In this document: positions 39,808 through 63,891 of the stretch, in pieces
How the letters are laid out: every line of letters starts with the position of its first letter
Numbering within the stretch: the first letter of the stretch is position 1
NCBI GenBank assembly: GCA_033675545.1
Contig: JAWDGP010002410.1
Location: 246,001 to 310,000 of the forward strand
Reading direction: 5' to 3'
DNA from: Elysia crispata
Lineage: Eukaryota > Mollusca > Gastropoda > Plakobranchidae
DNA: 64,000 bases
Program-made: the position numbers and the translations under genes
Notes under the pieces: generated by a model
Databases searched by the model: none
What the model saw: only the letters and a program-made list of their open reading frames with translations
Told to the model about the DNA's origin: nothing

Positions 39808-41534
39808 CCGTATGTAAATAAAATGAGGAAAAGATACATATTATTTACCTGAGTGAAAAGTCCTAACACATATCACCAGAGTGCAGTTGCACACATAGAG
39901 AAAGTAAAGGAGATCTATCTATAAGTGGGTCTAAAAGTTGTTTGTCTCAATGAGAGCTTTTAGTTTTAGGAAGGTAAAGGATAAAATGTGAAGTGAATGT
40001 CCGATTGGTAAGATGCGAATTCATATTATTTATGTGTGTAAGTCTAATTACTAGATATAAGTTCCTCCTCTCACTATTCAATTTTTTTTTACTATTCATA
40101 GTGTTTATTGATTGAATTTGATTAGTAGACCTTTGTTTTTTGTATCTCAGAATGAAATGGAACAAAAAAAAAAAAAGAATGGGAAATGGGGGGGGGGGGG
40201 GGATGTGAAGAAAAGAAACTATGGAGTATAAGATCTGAAGACAAAAATTTGAAAAACAAACATAGTGAAACTAAAACAAATGCCTCAGTGTAAATCTTTT
40301 GTTTTCAAAGTTATAAATAACTTAATAAAAAACAACTACTAAGCAAAAGGTCAGTAACCATCCTCATTGATACAAAAATTTCTCAGAAGGGACTATATGC
40401 ATTAAAAAATACTCAATGATTCTTCCAAATGATAACATCTGTGTGTTCTCTTTAAAAAAAAATTAATTAATATAATAGTAAAATACCTTACCTTAAATGG
40501 CCTTTCATACTAACAAGGCTATTGTTTATCCTTTATGTCTGAAGAGAACAGAGGATAAACATCAGCTTTTTCCTCCATTCGAAACAGTTGCAGTCTGCCA
40601 ATCATGAAATTTAAGATCGTTGAATATTATAATTATATATTTTTCCAGTCACCTTGGCATCTAGCACTGCTCCTTTGGATATGTGATGCGTTTTCCAAAC
40701 TGGTGTTGCAGCGATCTGAACTCTCCAGCAAAGGCCTATTAGGTGAAGATCCCATCAACTACTCCTACTTGGGCATGGAACTTTATCTTAATTATATTAT
40801 TGCTGCCTCAGGTAATGAAATATGTTGATCTTATTTAATTTAATTTTTCAAGCTTTTACTAGTGAAATCTAAGTAGGCAATGAATGAAAATACAAACCTG
40901 CTCCAGAGCAATCATACTCACATAGACACCTTCAGTAAAGCATATTAAAATAATGATGGCCTAAATGTAATCCATATAAACGAACCATCCATCAAACAAG
41001 GCTCACTTAGTATGAAGCATGGCTCTGGAAATTCACCTTTTCTAGCTAGAAACATCTGATTTTGACTTTTGTCATAGTATATAAGAGATGAGGAACACAT
41101 TGGATTTGATATGTTGACAACTTTTTAACACCCAACTAAAGGCTTGCCCAGATAAATAAAATAACCTCTCAGAGAATGTGTAAATTGCATGTGATCAAAT
41201 CTGAGTGACTGTTTGAAAGACACCAGGACAATGGTGTTCTTCATGAAAATTGAATTCCTCTTAAATGCATTATATACATTTGCTTAAAGGCTTTTTCAAA
41301 CACCTTTGATGCAGGCAGTAACGTCTGTTATGTTATTATATGGTACAAGTATGATTGCCCGTCCAAATGAACAGATGAGAAAAACAACTACATTGAAGAA
41401 ATGCAAAGTTCACAAAAATAAGACATATCTTCCACAGCCAAACAACTGCACTGATGAAAAGCAAACTTTTGCAACAATGAACAGGTGGAGAAAACTATTA
41501 GAAAAAGAATACTGTAGCAAATTCTACAACAATA

Positions 41535-41601
<67 letters not shown>

Positions 41602-44600
41602 ACAGTGCCATACAACTACATTGAAGAAAAGTTAACTTAACAACAATAACATATATATATATATATGTAGTTTGAAAATAATGATTTAAAAATATCCTCC
41701 ATAGCCACAATTGTCATGAAGACATTCTTTAAATGAAGGAAACATTTCAAAAAAAAAAAAAAAAAAGGAAACTAAATTTGTGGGCAATCTTTTAAGCAGC
41801 CCTCTTTTCAGTTTATCTTCCCACCGAGACCATAATGGGATTCTCACAACCTGATGTTGGGAAAAATTGCTCTCCAATACAAAATAAAAACATGCAACTG
41901 CCCCAACAATATTGCATAGAAAAAAATTTAAAGGCCCCAAATGTTTAAAAATTTATTGGGTTACCCTGGATTGCTAAGGCTTGTAATTATTCTAGGTTTA
42001 GTAACAATCAGTATACCTCATGCTAGACAAATTAAGAATGGCAAGTTAATAAAATGGCTTAACTTGAATGTTTCTATGGCTCCTTGTTAACAGTTACAAT
42101 GTATTAGTAGATCTAATGGATGTCTCAGGAATAAAGCAATATAAGAGTATGAAACAGGTGCAAAAGAACATTTGGAACCGCCACTCCGGAAGAAAAGGTG
42201 ATAATGACAGTGTTGTTCTCAAAATACTGACCAATCAAATCACTACTACTTTCGTGTACAGAAATGCATGTTTCCCATGACGCTTTTGTCTTTACGTATG
42301 AGTAGGTCATTTAATTTTTAACTTTTTCAGTTTTTCAGTGGATTAAAATACAATAATATGTGTTTTGATACAGTTATACTTACAAAACAACAATCATTTA
42401 TTTTTAATGGGTTTTCCCATTTGAAAATTGCAAATATCTGAGAATAGTCTTTTAAATGTTATTTGATCCACCTGACAAATTTGGCAAAAAAAATTTATGA
42501 ATTATCACAGTAAAAATATAACATACTTTCAAGAGCATTTTGAAGCCTAAATCCATAACTTCTCTTTTTTAATTATTTTTGTACCTCATGGGACACTGAG
42601 CTTGGCAAATCAGAATTAAGTACACTTCACCCCTATACATTGAGTGGTTTTAGAGGAGATAGTGGAGAAAGAAATCGAACTTGCCCTTTATAATTTAAAT
42701 AGTACAATAAAAGCACAGTCAGAGGTTCCATTTTTGTTCAGAATGTGCATTTAGCAAACTGATTTTTTCTTTCAACTTGTTTATTTTTGTTTGGTTTGTT
42801 TTACACTTAGTGCTAGATCACTCTCCTCTAAATAGATCTAGATATTATTTTAATTTATCTTCTCTATCTTACATATGTTTTTGGATTTGATTTTTTTTAT
42901 ATTGTTTAGCATATTTGTGAATACCCTCATAAATCCTAAGAGCTTCTCATGAAAAGTCTAAATTTTAAAGGTTTTTGCCTAAGTCAGAAACCGTCTCTAA
43001 CTGTTTTTGCCAAATTCCTACTTAAAATGGTGGTAATGAAGTTTTTGCATAGACTTTAGTTTTACCTTCATTAATCACCCTTTTTCTAAAACCAATTTTT
43101 AAACAATCATACATAATTATTTGAAAGGTAGAAAATTTTGTTTTAGACATTTAAGAAAAATATACATTGTCTATGAGGATTGATTTGCAATTTTTTCCCG
43201 TTCATTTCATCATATATGCATAAAGTATATATATTTTTTGCTTTTTCCTATTTCAGAGCTTCTAACTCTCCTATCTGCAGTTTTAGTCGTCTTCTTCATT
43301 AAGCATATGTGGCATCAAAGAGACACCGGGATGAACAGGTACTGAATTAGTGCAAATTGGTGTTGCACATTACAGTTTTATGCTTCTTACTATTTCTATC
43401 TAAAAATACAATTATTATTTGTTTTTTTATCTATATTTCATGCAGCTTCTTTCCCTATCAATCTAAAAATATAAATCTTACTATAAATACACCTCATGTG
43501 AAGATACAAAGCTAATATAATATTCACAAATTTATTTTCATATCGTATCAAATGAATGAAGGGTATGAAAATAATTGTTTTTTTAATGTGTCAAATCAAA
43601 TTAGTGCTGGATTCTATTGTTTTACAAGATAACCATTGTCCTTTTGACTAGCAATTCTTGCGAGCTCAAGCCATTACCTGCAAGTACCAAAATTGATATT
43701 GAAATTCGCAAGTTAGGATATATTGGCTATGTTTTGCCACTGTGCCTAGAAGTTGATTTAATTTTTTATTCAGTTACATTTCTTAGTTTACTTTTCATTG
43801 TACAGTTTGTAATTATATTTATGTGTGATAAGTTAAAACATGTTCAGCCACTCATTTGAACCATATTTCTTTTGATTGCCTTTTATTCCCTTAATCAAAA
43901 AGTATTTGAAAATCATGATAATTTGAATGTAGAATGTTCCACCCTATAGATATATTTGCAAGTAAATAAATTTATCTCTCCATTGCAATTTCTCTTTTTG
44001 TATGTCAGCAATTTATCTCACCTTAGTCTCCCCTTCACTTCCTATTTCTTTCTATCTCTATCTCTCTATTTATTTTTGTTTTATTTACTCTTTCTCTCTT
44101 TGCCTGACTGTTGTTCTCCTTTTCCTAAGACAGGGGTGTCCCAACTTTTTTGCTCTGAGGGCCAGATCTGGTGACATGAAAATGTTGGGGGCCGACCATT
44201 CAGCCAGATATTCTTTGAACGATTAACATTTAATTATTATTGGTTTAAGGAAAGATGCTGAGGGCCAGTGTAGATTGAACATGGCCTGGATGTTGGACAT
44301 GTCTGTCTGAGGAATTGTTGTCACTATTTAGTAATAGGCAAATTAAAGGATAGACGGCTGTATTCACGGAGATAAAATAAGTTGTAGAGAAAAGAAACTC
44401 CTGTAAATTATATTGTAATTCTACCAGTGAATTGATTACACGAGCTGTCATTGTGGCAAGTCTTGGTCGAGTCCTGGCTATTCCAGCCCTTCTGTGGGGC
44501 CAGTCTTATGGACAGCTATATGTGACTCTCTGTGAAGGTTTTGTCTGCTTGTCATCACTGCAAGCTCTCAGAGGTAGTAGAGCTCTTGATACCTTTTACT

Positions 44601-45219
44601 TTGCTTAATTTACCTTTGTTTGATTCAATTAAAATAGTAAAAAGCATTTATAAAACTAGGTAGGCCTACTGAAAATGCATATCTCAGAACTTATCAACTA
44701 TGGTACAATCTTGTCTTGATATAAAGCCTTATTCAAATATGTCCTGTGATATACAACGATCTTGTTTTAACCTTAATATATAGGTACAGTTTGATCGGCC
44801 TTTTTCATTATAGTTGGATTTTTGAAGTAGTTCTAAAGAGTTGTTTTTTGCTAACTTGCAGACTCAATATTTTAACACATGTGCCAATTTTTTATAACTT
44901 TAAAAATAAAATGTGACCATGAGTTTTCTGAAATATCTACAATTTGAATAATAGTGACTCATCGCTAAAAAAAGTAAGCTAAATAAACTATAATTATTCA
45001 TAAATTTCAAAGTTAAAGATTATTTTTGAAAGAAACAAAACATTCCAGTACAGTGAATTCAAATCTTTCATTCTCTATTTAACAGTTGTCAGTGAAGGAA
45101 GTTTTCGTACTATATGGGCAGTGGTAGCAGTTACCCTGGGCTTCACAGCTCAGTTGATTGTGTCAAGTACTCTGCATGCATGGTTGGACCAAGGTTTATT
45201 GAGGTTTGGACTTACTTAA
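36174..45219 (+). CDS. ARV1: ARV1, ER lipid/sterol homeostasis protein, six coding exons
   Basis: ARV1 is an ER membrane protein needed for sterol and sphingolipid distribution and GPI-anchor synthesis. Exons 36174-36263, 39522-39641, 40649-40811, 43257-43338, 44428-44573 and 45086-45219 join in frame to 244 aa, slightly shorter than the human protein of about 270. The N-terminal ARV homology domain shows a four-Cys zinc motif (C6-x2-C9 and C30-x2-C33) with LYRDYKGGSIKI between, then DKYVEYDSVIIILDALLLQR and QAYRHLLIN. Hydrophobic helices follow in exons 3-6 (HLALLLWICDAF, ELLTLLSAVLVVFFI, AVVAVTLGFTAQLIV). The start context ATCATGGCC is strong. The last codons, GLLRFGLT, read into apparent intron-like sequence, so the very C-terminus is less certain. 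Transposons sit in introns 1 and 4. Confidence 0.94.
38453..38576. repeat. (CT)n microsatellite
   Basis: A CT array with a few interruptions in ARV1 intron 1. Confidence 0.96.
38653..39123 (+). mobile_element. pogo-type non-autonomous element with residual acidic coding tail
   Basis: The ends are inverted repeats of about 26 bases with a few mismatches: TACCGTATTCGCTCCAATAG on the left, and TACCGTATTCCCTCCATTAG as the complement of the right end. Both continue TAGCGCC. The ends include TA, consistent with a TA target. Inside, a more GC-rich stretch reads GEESDASFESDDYEDCNSPG and a stop, like the acidic C-terminal tails of pogo-class transposases. The element is therefore probably an internally deleted autonomous copy. 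Confidence 0.75.
39522..39641 (+). CDS. ARV1: ARV1 coding exon 2
   Basis: Residues 31-70, ISCGNVADKYVEYDSVIIIL and onward. It completes the second CxxC and carries the conserved QAYRHLL. Both ends are phase 0. Confidence 0.96.
39765..39808. repeat. (C)n(CT)n(TATC)n tract
   Basis: A poly-C run, then CT units and a few TATC units, in ARV1 intron 2. Confidence 0.9.
40649..40811 (+). CDS. ARV1: ARV1 coding exon 3
   Basis: Residues 71-124 plus one base. It contains SPWHLALLLWICDAFSKLVL, a charged loop, and YLGMELYLNYIIAAS. It follows TTTTTCCAG. Confidence 0.9.
40812..43256 (+). other. ARV1 intron 3
   Basis: A 2.4 kb intron with (AT)n arrays at 41537-41598 and 41651-41666. Around them, degenerate copies of an ACAACTACATTGAAGAAA-containing unit occur at about 41385, 41440 and 41610. 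Nothing coding. Confidence 0.65.
41537..41598. repeat. (AT)n microsatellite
   Basis: About 31 uninterrupted AT units, with a shorter array about 50 bases downstream. Confidence 0.97.
43257..43338 (+). CDS. ARV1: ARV1 coding exon 4
   Basis: Residues 125-151 plus two bases: ELLTLLSAVLVVFFIKHMWH, a membrane helix, then a short polar segment. Confidence 0.9.
44131..44305. mobile_element. Possible hAT-like MITE
   Basis: The left end CAGGGGTGTCCCAACTTTTT, followed by GGGCCAGAT, is typical of hAT-type short elements. The right end GGATGTTGGACATGTCTG is a degraded complement of it. Flanking octamers TCCTAAGA and TCTGAGGA agree at five of eight positions, compatible with an aged 8-bp duplication. 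It lies 120 bases before ARV1 exon 5. Confidence 0.5.
44428..44573 (+). CDS. ARV1: ARV1 coding exon 5
   Basis: Residues 152-200 plus one base: ELITRAVIVASLGRVLAIPA, then LLWGQSY, matching the conserved 'LLLIPAVIWEHDY' region of vertebrate ARV1. It ends SSLQALR, like the vertebrate 'SNFQAIRV'. Confidence 0.93.
45086..45219 (+). CDS. ARV1: ARV1 terminal coding exon 6
   Basis: Residues 201-244 with a final membrane helix (AVVAVTLGFTAQLIVSS) and TAA at 45217-45219. A GTTTGG after TTATTGAG looks like a possible donor, so a further short exon cannot be excluded. Confidence 0.82.
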
Positions 45220-45613
45220 GCCCTCCACCTCATTTCTTTTTGTTTCTGTTTTGCTTTGAACTTATTTAATTGACCATAGTTTTCTGTTGCTTTTGATTAT
45301 TCCATGGTACGTCTGAAAATGTTGCTGATAATGCATGAAATGAAATCTTTAATTAAAGGGCATGTATGCTTTCCAAAGCTTTGATGTCCCTCAAAGCACA
45401 AGTTACCATAATTTACCAACAAGACCTCAAAAGCAGAACCTGTCACGACATTATCCAGAGGACTAAGATTTTCCTTCATCTCTTCAAGACAAACACATTA
45501 TCATACAAGCAGTTTATGAGAATCCACAGAGATCATGGGACAGGGTAGGTCTCAAGAGACATGGAAGCTGCATATGGAAAGGAGTAAGGTAAAGACAGGG
45601 CAAAAATGGCAGG

Positions 45614-46008
45614 AATAAATGTCACACAGTTGTCTACCTTGCCAAGAATTAAAGGTTTTGAAGGTATTCTGGGCATTTATGATTTAAAATCATTTACATT
45701 TTTATCTATGAAAAATGTACTGGTAAAGCAGAATGGGCCTATTCAAAATAATCTTTGGTGGATCTCTTTTCCTGCATCCTTATATTTTGCTCCTAAAAAT
45801 TATAGAAACATTTTTATTTACTTTTTTTTCTTCACTTTTAATAATTCTAGAGTGTAAAACTTTCCACTTGATCCAAGTTTATCTAATGTTAATATAGTAT
45901 CTTAATACATGTGTATTACTTAACTTCATGAAGAAGGTTTTTTTTGTTTTGTTTTCTTTTCTTTTTCTGTGAGAAATTTCATTGTGTAAAAAATAAATGG
46001 AGAATAAA
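45614..46008 (+). promoter_or_regulatory. Candidate ARV1 polyadenylation signals
   Basis: AATAAA occurs at 45614-45619, 45992-45997 and 46003-46008, 0.4-0.8 kb after the stop. Which is used cannot be decided. Confidence 0.3.
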
Positions 46009-47189
46009 AAAGATTTTAGAGGAAGCAAAGCTCCTACAAAAACAAGCATTTAAAGAATGGTGGGTTTGATTTATTTAAAACTTTTTGAAACTTCTGGGAG
46101 AGGATCATGTTGAGTCAACACTATTCTGATTAGCATCATGATGATTATTATGAACAAGTATGTATGGCTGGTGATTTAGATGATCATTAATGATAATGAT
46201 AAAATTATATGAAAATTATCATTGTGATAGTTGAAATACAGTTGTAATTGCTATCATGAGGGAGCTAAAAGGCTTATTTAAGTGGTGGTGAATTATATTT
46301 CCAGTTGCTTGGAACTTATAATGATATCCAATTTAGAAACCTTATAAAATCATTTTTCACACCTCATCAGTGTAGAAACGGATGAATGAATGAAATCTTG
46401 CTCTTTTAAGAAGTAAAATTAGTAATGAAATTGACAATAAATACATTTCTTTGTAATCAGCTTAGGATATTAGACATTTAATACAGAAAGATAAAATCAT
46501 GACATGCTCAGCAATGATTTGAGAAGAATTAAAGTGAACGTGACTAAAAATGTGCTTGCTTTGTGTGGGATTCTTACCCAGAAATATATGAAGTTGGTAT
46601 GGAAATTGTCCCTTTGTCTGTAAATGAGGTATAGCTCTTATTATTTGGCCAATTCACTTCTTAAGAATGCCCTATGATTGGTCCTTTCATGGCAATTAAT
46701 TTTAACATCTTAAAATAAAAACTGCAACAGATCTTTTCGAAATCTTAAAGGATGATACAAGTTTTAACTTAAAGCTCAGTATTTATCTGTTACTTCCGTT
46801 TCTTGTTTTGCATTACAAATAGCAAGAAAAAAAACTTTAGAAAAAAAAATTAAGTTCAAACAATATTTGCTCTGCATATCAGTACAAGAATAATTTTTTA
46901 CAAAATCATAATATTAAACAAAAAAATTGCGTGTCGTGAAAGAAGGAAAATGAAAGCAAGTTAACCTCCCTATCAACCTTTCAGCAGTGGCTACAATTAT
47001 GTCTAACATTTGCATATTTGGGAGTGAGTGGAGTATTTCTATGATAATTATAGAGTAAAATACTAATTCTGTAATTGTATTTCTTGTACCATAAGTATAA
47101 AAAACTTTATTTTCCACATAATGTCAAAGAATGCACAGGATGATAATTTTGTAAAAACTTGTATTATGTGACATATGGTTTATTGGTTC

Positions 47190-47752
47190 TTGAGTGTTTG
47201 GTCCACTGGCTTTACCAAAGAGAAATTGTCTTTTGGATGCCAAGAATCACAACTATCCAAGATCCTTGCATCAAACAGAATGGCATTCCTAACAGAGACT
47301 TGTAGGAAGCAGCAACAGAAAAATTGAAAGAAAAAACATTTTCAACTGTGATCAAAGACCCCAAGAGGAAAGTTCAATAGAAGGCGACACAGCTGATGCT
47401 ACTCCAACTCCACCTGAAAAAAGAAATCTGATGAGCAAATGAGAAAATAAGGAGCAAGTCATTTCACACAGGCTCACAGCTACAGAACTTGAGATCCCCC
47501 AGCATCTTGAGACACCCTGCATATCAAAGGATGTCACCACACTGGATTGATGGCAAGATTACTCTACCCCACATCCAAGGATATCCCACATTGCCAGAAA
47601 TGTTTTGGGTATCACTGCAAAGTTGGTACCAAGTGAAAGGCTCTTTTCCAAAGCTTGGCAGCTGATTTCCTGCCGAAGAACAGTGTTGAAGGTCAAGTAC
47701 CTTGATATGATTCAATCCTCACTTTTAAAACTGATGCTTTAAAGACAACAAC
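47190..47752 (+). pseudogene. hAT-family transposase relic (C-terminal dimerisation region)
   Basis: From about 47590 the + strand reads HIARNVLGITAKLVPSERLF, then SKAWQLISCRRTVLKVKYLD. This is the conserved C-terminal block of hAT transposases (ARKYLSIPATS..PSERVFSKAG..IS.RR..L), ending in a stop at about 47741. Upstream, DWWQDY-like and TTIQDP-like fragments are broken by stops. Only the 3' end of the gene is recognisable. Confidence 0.8.
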
Positions 47753-48394
47753 AATCAGAAAAAGAATTTTATTTGGTTTTTTTTTTCTCTTTGTCATATC
47801 CAATTTATAACATGGGCTGCCTCAAATTTTGTTAATTCATTAAGTTTATTTTATCGTTTTGTTTTATCCTTGCTTCTCACTTTCTAAACTTAAAAATCAA
47901 ATAATTCATAATTGCATGTATTTCACTTTATAAATTTGAAAATTAATCATTCTAAATTACATTTATTTGCTTGTCAAAACCAGTGATGATAATTAAGTAT
48001 GTATTTTTTCAATTTTAACCCATATGTATTAAAAAAAAAATAGACAAAAAGATTCACCCATAATGTACTATTCTAAGGCGCACAAGGATTGAGTTATTAT
48101 GCAAATTACTTATTCTGACTTCATTTCCAAAGGACACTGTAGATACTGTTTCAGTGCTGCTTGTGGACAGATTTTATCTTACATTTTATATAGCCTTATG
48201 AGCTTGTATGAAACAAGCCATGTAGCTTCGACCTGGTCACCCATGTGCAAAGCTGGGAGAGAGACTTGAAAAGGAGGAGGGGGTGGGGGGTGAATGTGCT
48301 ACTATAAAACTGTGCAGGCTGGGAGTGACTGGTTGCTAGAAAATTAAGTTACTTCATTATGACTTCACAGCAAACATAAGCCTGTTTGCAAGAC

Positions 48395-48532
<138 letters not shown>

Positions 48533-51500
48533 TTTGCCTGTGTAAATACAAAAATTCAAAATAAAAATTTCTTGTACATTTTATTGTGTCTTGTGATTGC
48601 TCCAACAAATATACGACAATGAATGTGAAATTCATGATTAAGTCAATGGTAACTGGCTGAAGAATAATACATGATGACTTGCATCTTGAATTAAAATGGA
48701 ATTGAAATTTACTTTAAATATTTAATTAAAAATTCTGTCTCTTGAATCATACAAGTTTTATTATGAAAATGTATGTATAATCTTATGTATGCAGAGAAAT
48801 GATAAAATAAAAGAACAAAATCTGTAACAGGTTTAGGAATTACGATATTCTTTGAAAATACATAGCTTAAATAGCCAAGCAGTGTTTCTCTCTATTTTGT
48901 AATGTGCCAAAGAAAGTTTTGATGAAGTTATTTATCTTCTTGCTAAAATAAATGCTTGAAACTTTTTTTTAAATGCATACAGGATTTTTGGAAACTGTTC
49001 TTTGAACATAACCTTACAACATCAACAATAAATTTGTTGATACAAATATCTTATTAAGCAAGAAAAGCAGAATGACTCATAATACAAGCAATGCAAACAT
49101 GTATCAAAACAAACAAAATGGCTGCAGCTGCTTTACTTTATAATGATGAATGATAGAATAAACATTCAAGAAAATCAAAATTTGCAGAATTGACTGAGAC
49201 ATGGCTTAGATTGAGCTGTTAAATAAATCTGCAATATTTACATGACTAGATCATTATGTTTGTGAGGGAAATAAATGGTCAACAAGTTTTTTTTGTTTTT
49301 TTTTTTCTTACACAATCTGTTTCCATAAGTAACTTAAATTTCTTGGAGAAAAACTATGTAATAAATGAATAAGGAGTCTGTCTTGTATCAGTATCAACCT
49401 TAAAAGGAGGCTACTGAGGCCATTTTAACTCATTTAAATCCTTTAGCAGTTTTGCAAATTTATTTCATAAAAAAAGCATTGAAGCAAAAAAATTCTCTAC
49501 AATTTATTATGACATTAAATAATTTTTGGTAAAAGTCCGGGTCCCAAGTTTTTAGCTCCACTCCGTGAAAAAATTATTTTCATAATGACAGTTAACCAAT
49601 TTGTGAATTTATAGCAATTTGCATTTCTCAATAAATTGTAATTGATGGTGGACATTAAGAATAAATAGATTAATATTTTTCAAACCCTTTCAATTAAAGT
49701 GCCAATATATTTTTAATATGTCCATTGAACCATGAATTTTCTTGTAGAATGCAGAATCTGGTATATATTCAAAATTGTTTCAATGAATATTTCAATGACC
49801 ATTTAACAGAAAGAAAAATGCATACAAAAATACATACTGAACAATGATTAAAAAAATGGTTTGCTTACACTAGAATTACAACAAGCTTACAAATAATTTA
49901 TTACAAAATTAACGGCTAATTTTAAAAAAATTCCAAACTATTTTTAGATCCATTTAAATGCTCATCATGAAGGTACAAACAACATGAATGCCTCAAGGCA
50001 GTGTACCTTTTGGCACTTTTTGCAGCAATTTACATGTATTGTCTTTGAGTCTTTAGAAGGATCTTTTATCAGTTAAATTTGGGAAAGTACAAAAATCAGC
50101 TGTTTTTCCAGTATTGCCTTAGAATGCATATGTAATAACGTGCAATCTCACGTGCATAAATTTCCTAGGTACATTGTATAAAGAATTCTTACTCCATTAC
50201 AAAAATATATCTATCAATGACATACATGCAATTTCTCAGACACTTTTGAAAATAGATGCACCTTGCCATTTTGAATACATAATTATTACATTGCATGAAG
50301 AAAATGTGTACACCAATTCATTTTGCATATCTACCTCATTAATGATTCAAGAAGCTTTCTTTTGATAGATGTAGAGCTGTGAACAAGTAATTTATATTGA
50401 AATGATGTATATCTCTTTCTCTGTGATATTATCAAAATTATTTGTCACCTTTTTTTTTAAAATAAGAATCAAAATGAATTGTATGAAGATAAGACTGAAA
50501 AATGCTACTAACTTCCTCCAAATTTCTTGGTTATCTCAAGTAAATCACTACTACAATCAAATGATGTCAAGATTTCAATATATATATATATATTGGCTTT
50601 ACTTTTAATTTATGTATAACCATCTGACTAGAAGCACATCAAAGCTACATGATGAAAATAAATATCATTATTCAGAATTAAATCAATTAATAATCTATTA
50701 AAAGTAGGCAGAGATGAATCCATAAATATTTCGCAAATTGTGCTATACATCTGCAACTTTCTATTTCTACAAGAACAATTAAATGAAACACCAATAACGT
50801 ATTACTTTGATAACCTAACTGTGTGTACAAACCTATTAACAATACCTCGTAAGCATTAAACTTTTTCACTATTCTCAATTCTTTTATGAATAAAAACAGA
50901 GTCTTACACACTTTATATCACTCTTTATATTACTTTTATCTAATAAAAAGAAATTTCAACAAATTTTTTTACAGAACTTTCCCTTCTGACAGATCCACAT
51001 ATGGTTTAAAATCTCCTTTTTTTTTTTTTATTCCTGTCCAACTTTCAAAATTTAATTTAAAAACAAAATTACTATGCACATTACTCTTACTCTCTCACAG
51101 CCATTTTGTCCGTTCTTGTCTCCGGAATCGGATGGTAAAGAATGTGACTTCATTTTTTCAATAAAAGAAAAAAAAAAACTAGCAATAGCAATAACATCAA
51201 CAAAATGACTGACTGACATGATTAGCTAAAAACTTTGGGTAATTAAGCTGAAAAAAAAAAGAAAGAAAAAGCTGCCTCATTTTTCTAGTTCAAACTTACT
51301 GAAGACACTTTAACAGTATACATGTATACTGTTATGTGTTTATTTTTGTGACCTTTAAACCATTGAATTTTCCTAAGTTAAAATGAGTTCTAACAAAGCT
51401 CAACAACAGCCCTTTCAATGAAAGTAGCAACAACAAATAAAAGAATGATTGTAACAGTAAAAGTTTTCTTGCTATCCGTACCGTGGAAGCATCCTGCTCA

Positions 51501-52108
51501 CTTAGTGTATTCTTGACACATGACTGAGTACTTAATAAGGATTTTAAAAATTTAATATGCCCCCTCATACAAAAGACAAGTGAAAACAGATAATAAAAAA
51601 AAAAAAGAATTGCCATTAATTCAAAGCAGCATAGCAATAAACAATAGAACATGTAAATCGAATTAAAATTAGCCTTTTGGAAGAAAAGAAAATGATCATA
51701 TCTTGTTTCTTTACCTGAAAGTAGTATTAATTATTTGCTTAATTGGAAGGAAACTTTCTAAATTTTAATTACATGGCGAATCAGAAAACAAACAACGCGT
51801 GCCAACATAAAGGAAACATGTTTTAACGTACATGTATTCTCATCAGTCCATAGAATCAATCTACAAACACAATAAAAAGCATGTGATTTAATGAAGCATG
51901 AGTACTTGCACTTAACATGTATGCACATTGATAGCAATTGCTATAATAATTTTTAAGTTAAAAGAGTTGATAGTACGTACGCACACTACACAGATTTGGC
52001 ACAAATGCTTTAAGCCAGTAAAATAATGATTCACAAACCTCGTAGTAAATTCGTACAATAAAGCCAAAATAAAATAAAGTGACAAGTCATTGTGAAGGAG
52101 GTGTTGAC

Positions 52109-52147
52109 TTAGTCTTCCTCATCCAATAAGTGATTGTAATATGATTC
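52109..52147 (-). CDS. Possible alternative terminal exon (13 codons)
   Basis: On the minus strand a strong acceptor (a long CT tract, TTTTTGTCTACAG) precedes GAA TCA TAT and onward, reading ESYYNHLLDEED and then TAA. It sits 550 bases past the stop of the Jagged gene. Joined in phase 0 (for example to the GAG|GTCAAT site inside the last Jagged exon), it would replace the EVIV-ending tail. Support is limited to the acceptor, a short open frame and a sensible stop; the pyrimidine tract may be just the neighbouring (GA)n microsatellite. Confidence 0.3.
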   Translation of the reverse strand, partial: ESYYNHLLDEED

Positions 52148-52155
52148 CTGTAGAC

Positions 52156-52164
52156 AAAAAGAGA

Positions 52165-52232
<68 letters not shown>
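52156..52232. repeat. (GA)n microsatellite
   Basis: About 37 GA units ending in a G run. On the minus strand it forms the pyrimidine tract before the possible exon at 52109-52147. Confidence 0.96.
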
Positions 52233-52242
<10 letters not shown>

Positions 52243-52693
52243 TGGAGATGATATGGCAACCAACTCAAATGCACTCTTATAAAAACTTCGTCTTCTTTTG
52301 TCTTGTCATCCTTTCCCATGAAATTTTTATGTTGCCTGTCATCATCATGGGGGAAAGAAAAAACAAAACAAAAAGAGAGATTGATAAAAGCAAGAAATCA
52401 ATGTTGTGAGTTGTGCTGCGTCAGTGAAATCTGGCCGTTATTGTTAAGTATTTGGACTAGAAATGCTGCCAGGTACATGTTGATGATACAATCCAGATCA
52501 ATTTCATGTATTACTTGTCTGGTCGTTTATAAACTGTATGAAAACAAGATCTTTCTCAAAATCGCCAGTTGCTTCCCATGTTCAAATTCGTCCAGTATAG
52601 TTGAGGCGGACGCAATGCAGAAGAGAAAGAAAAAGTGTCTCATAAAATATAAGATGAAACACTGTACGATTATAATCGAGAAATTTGTTGACG

Positions 52694-63891
<11,198 letters not shown>

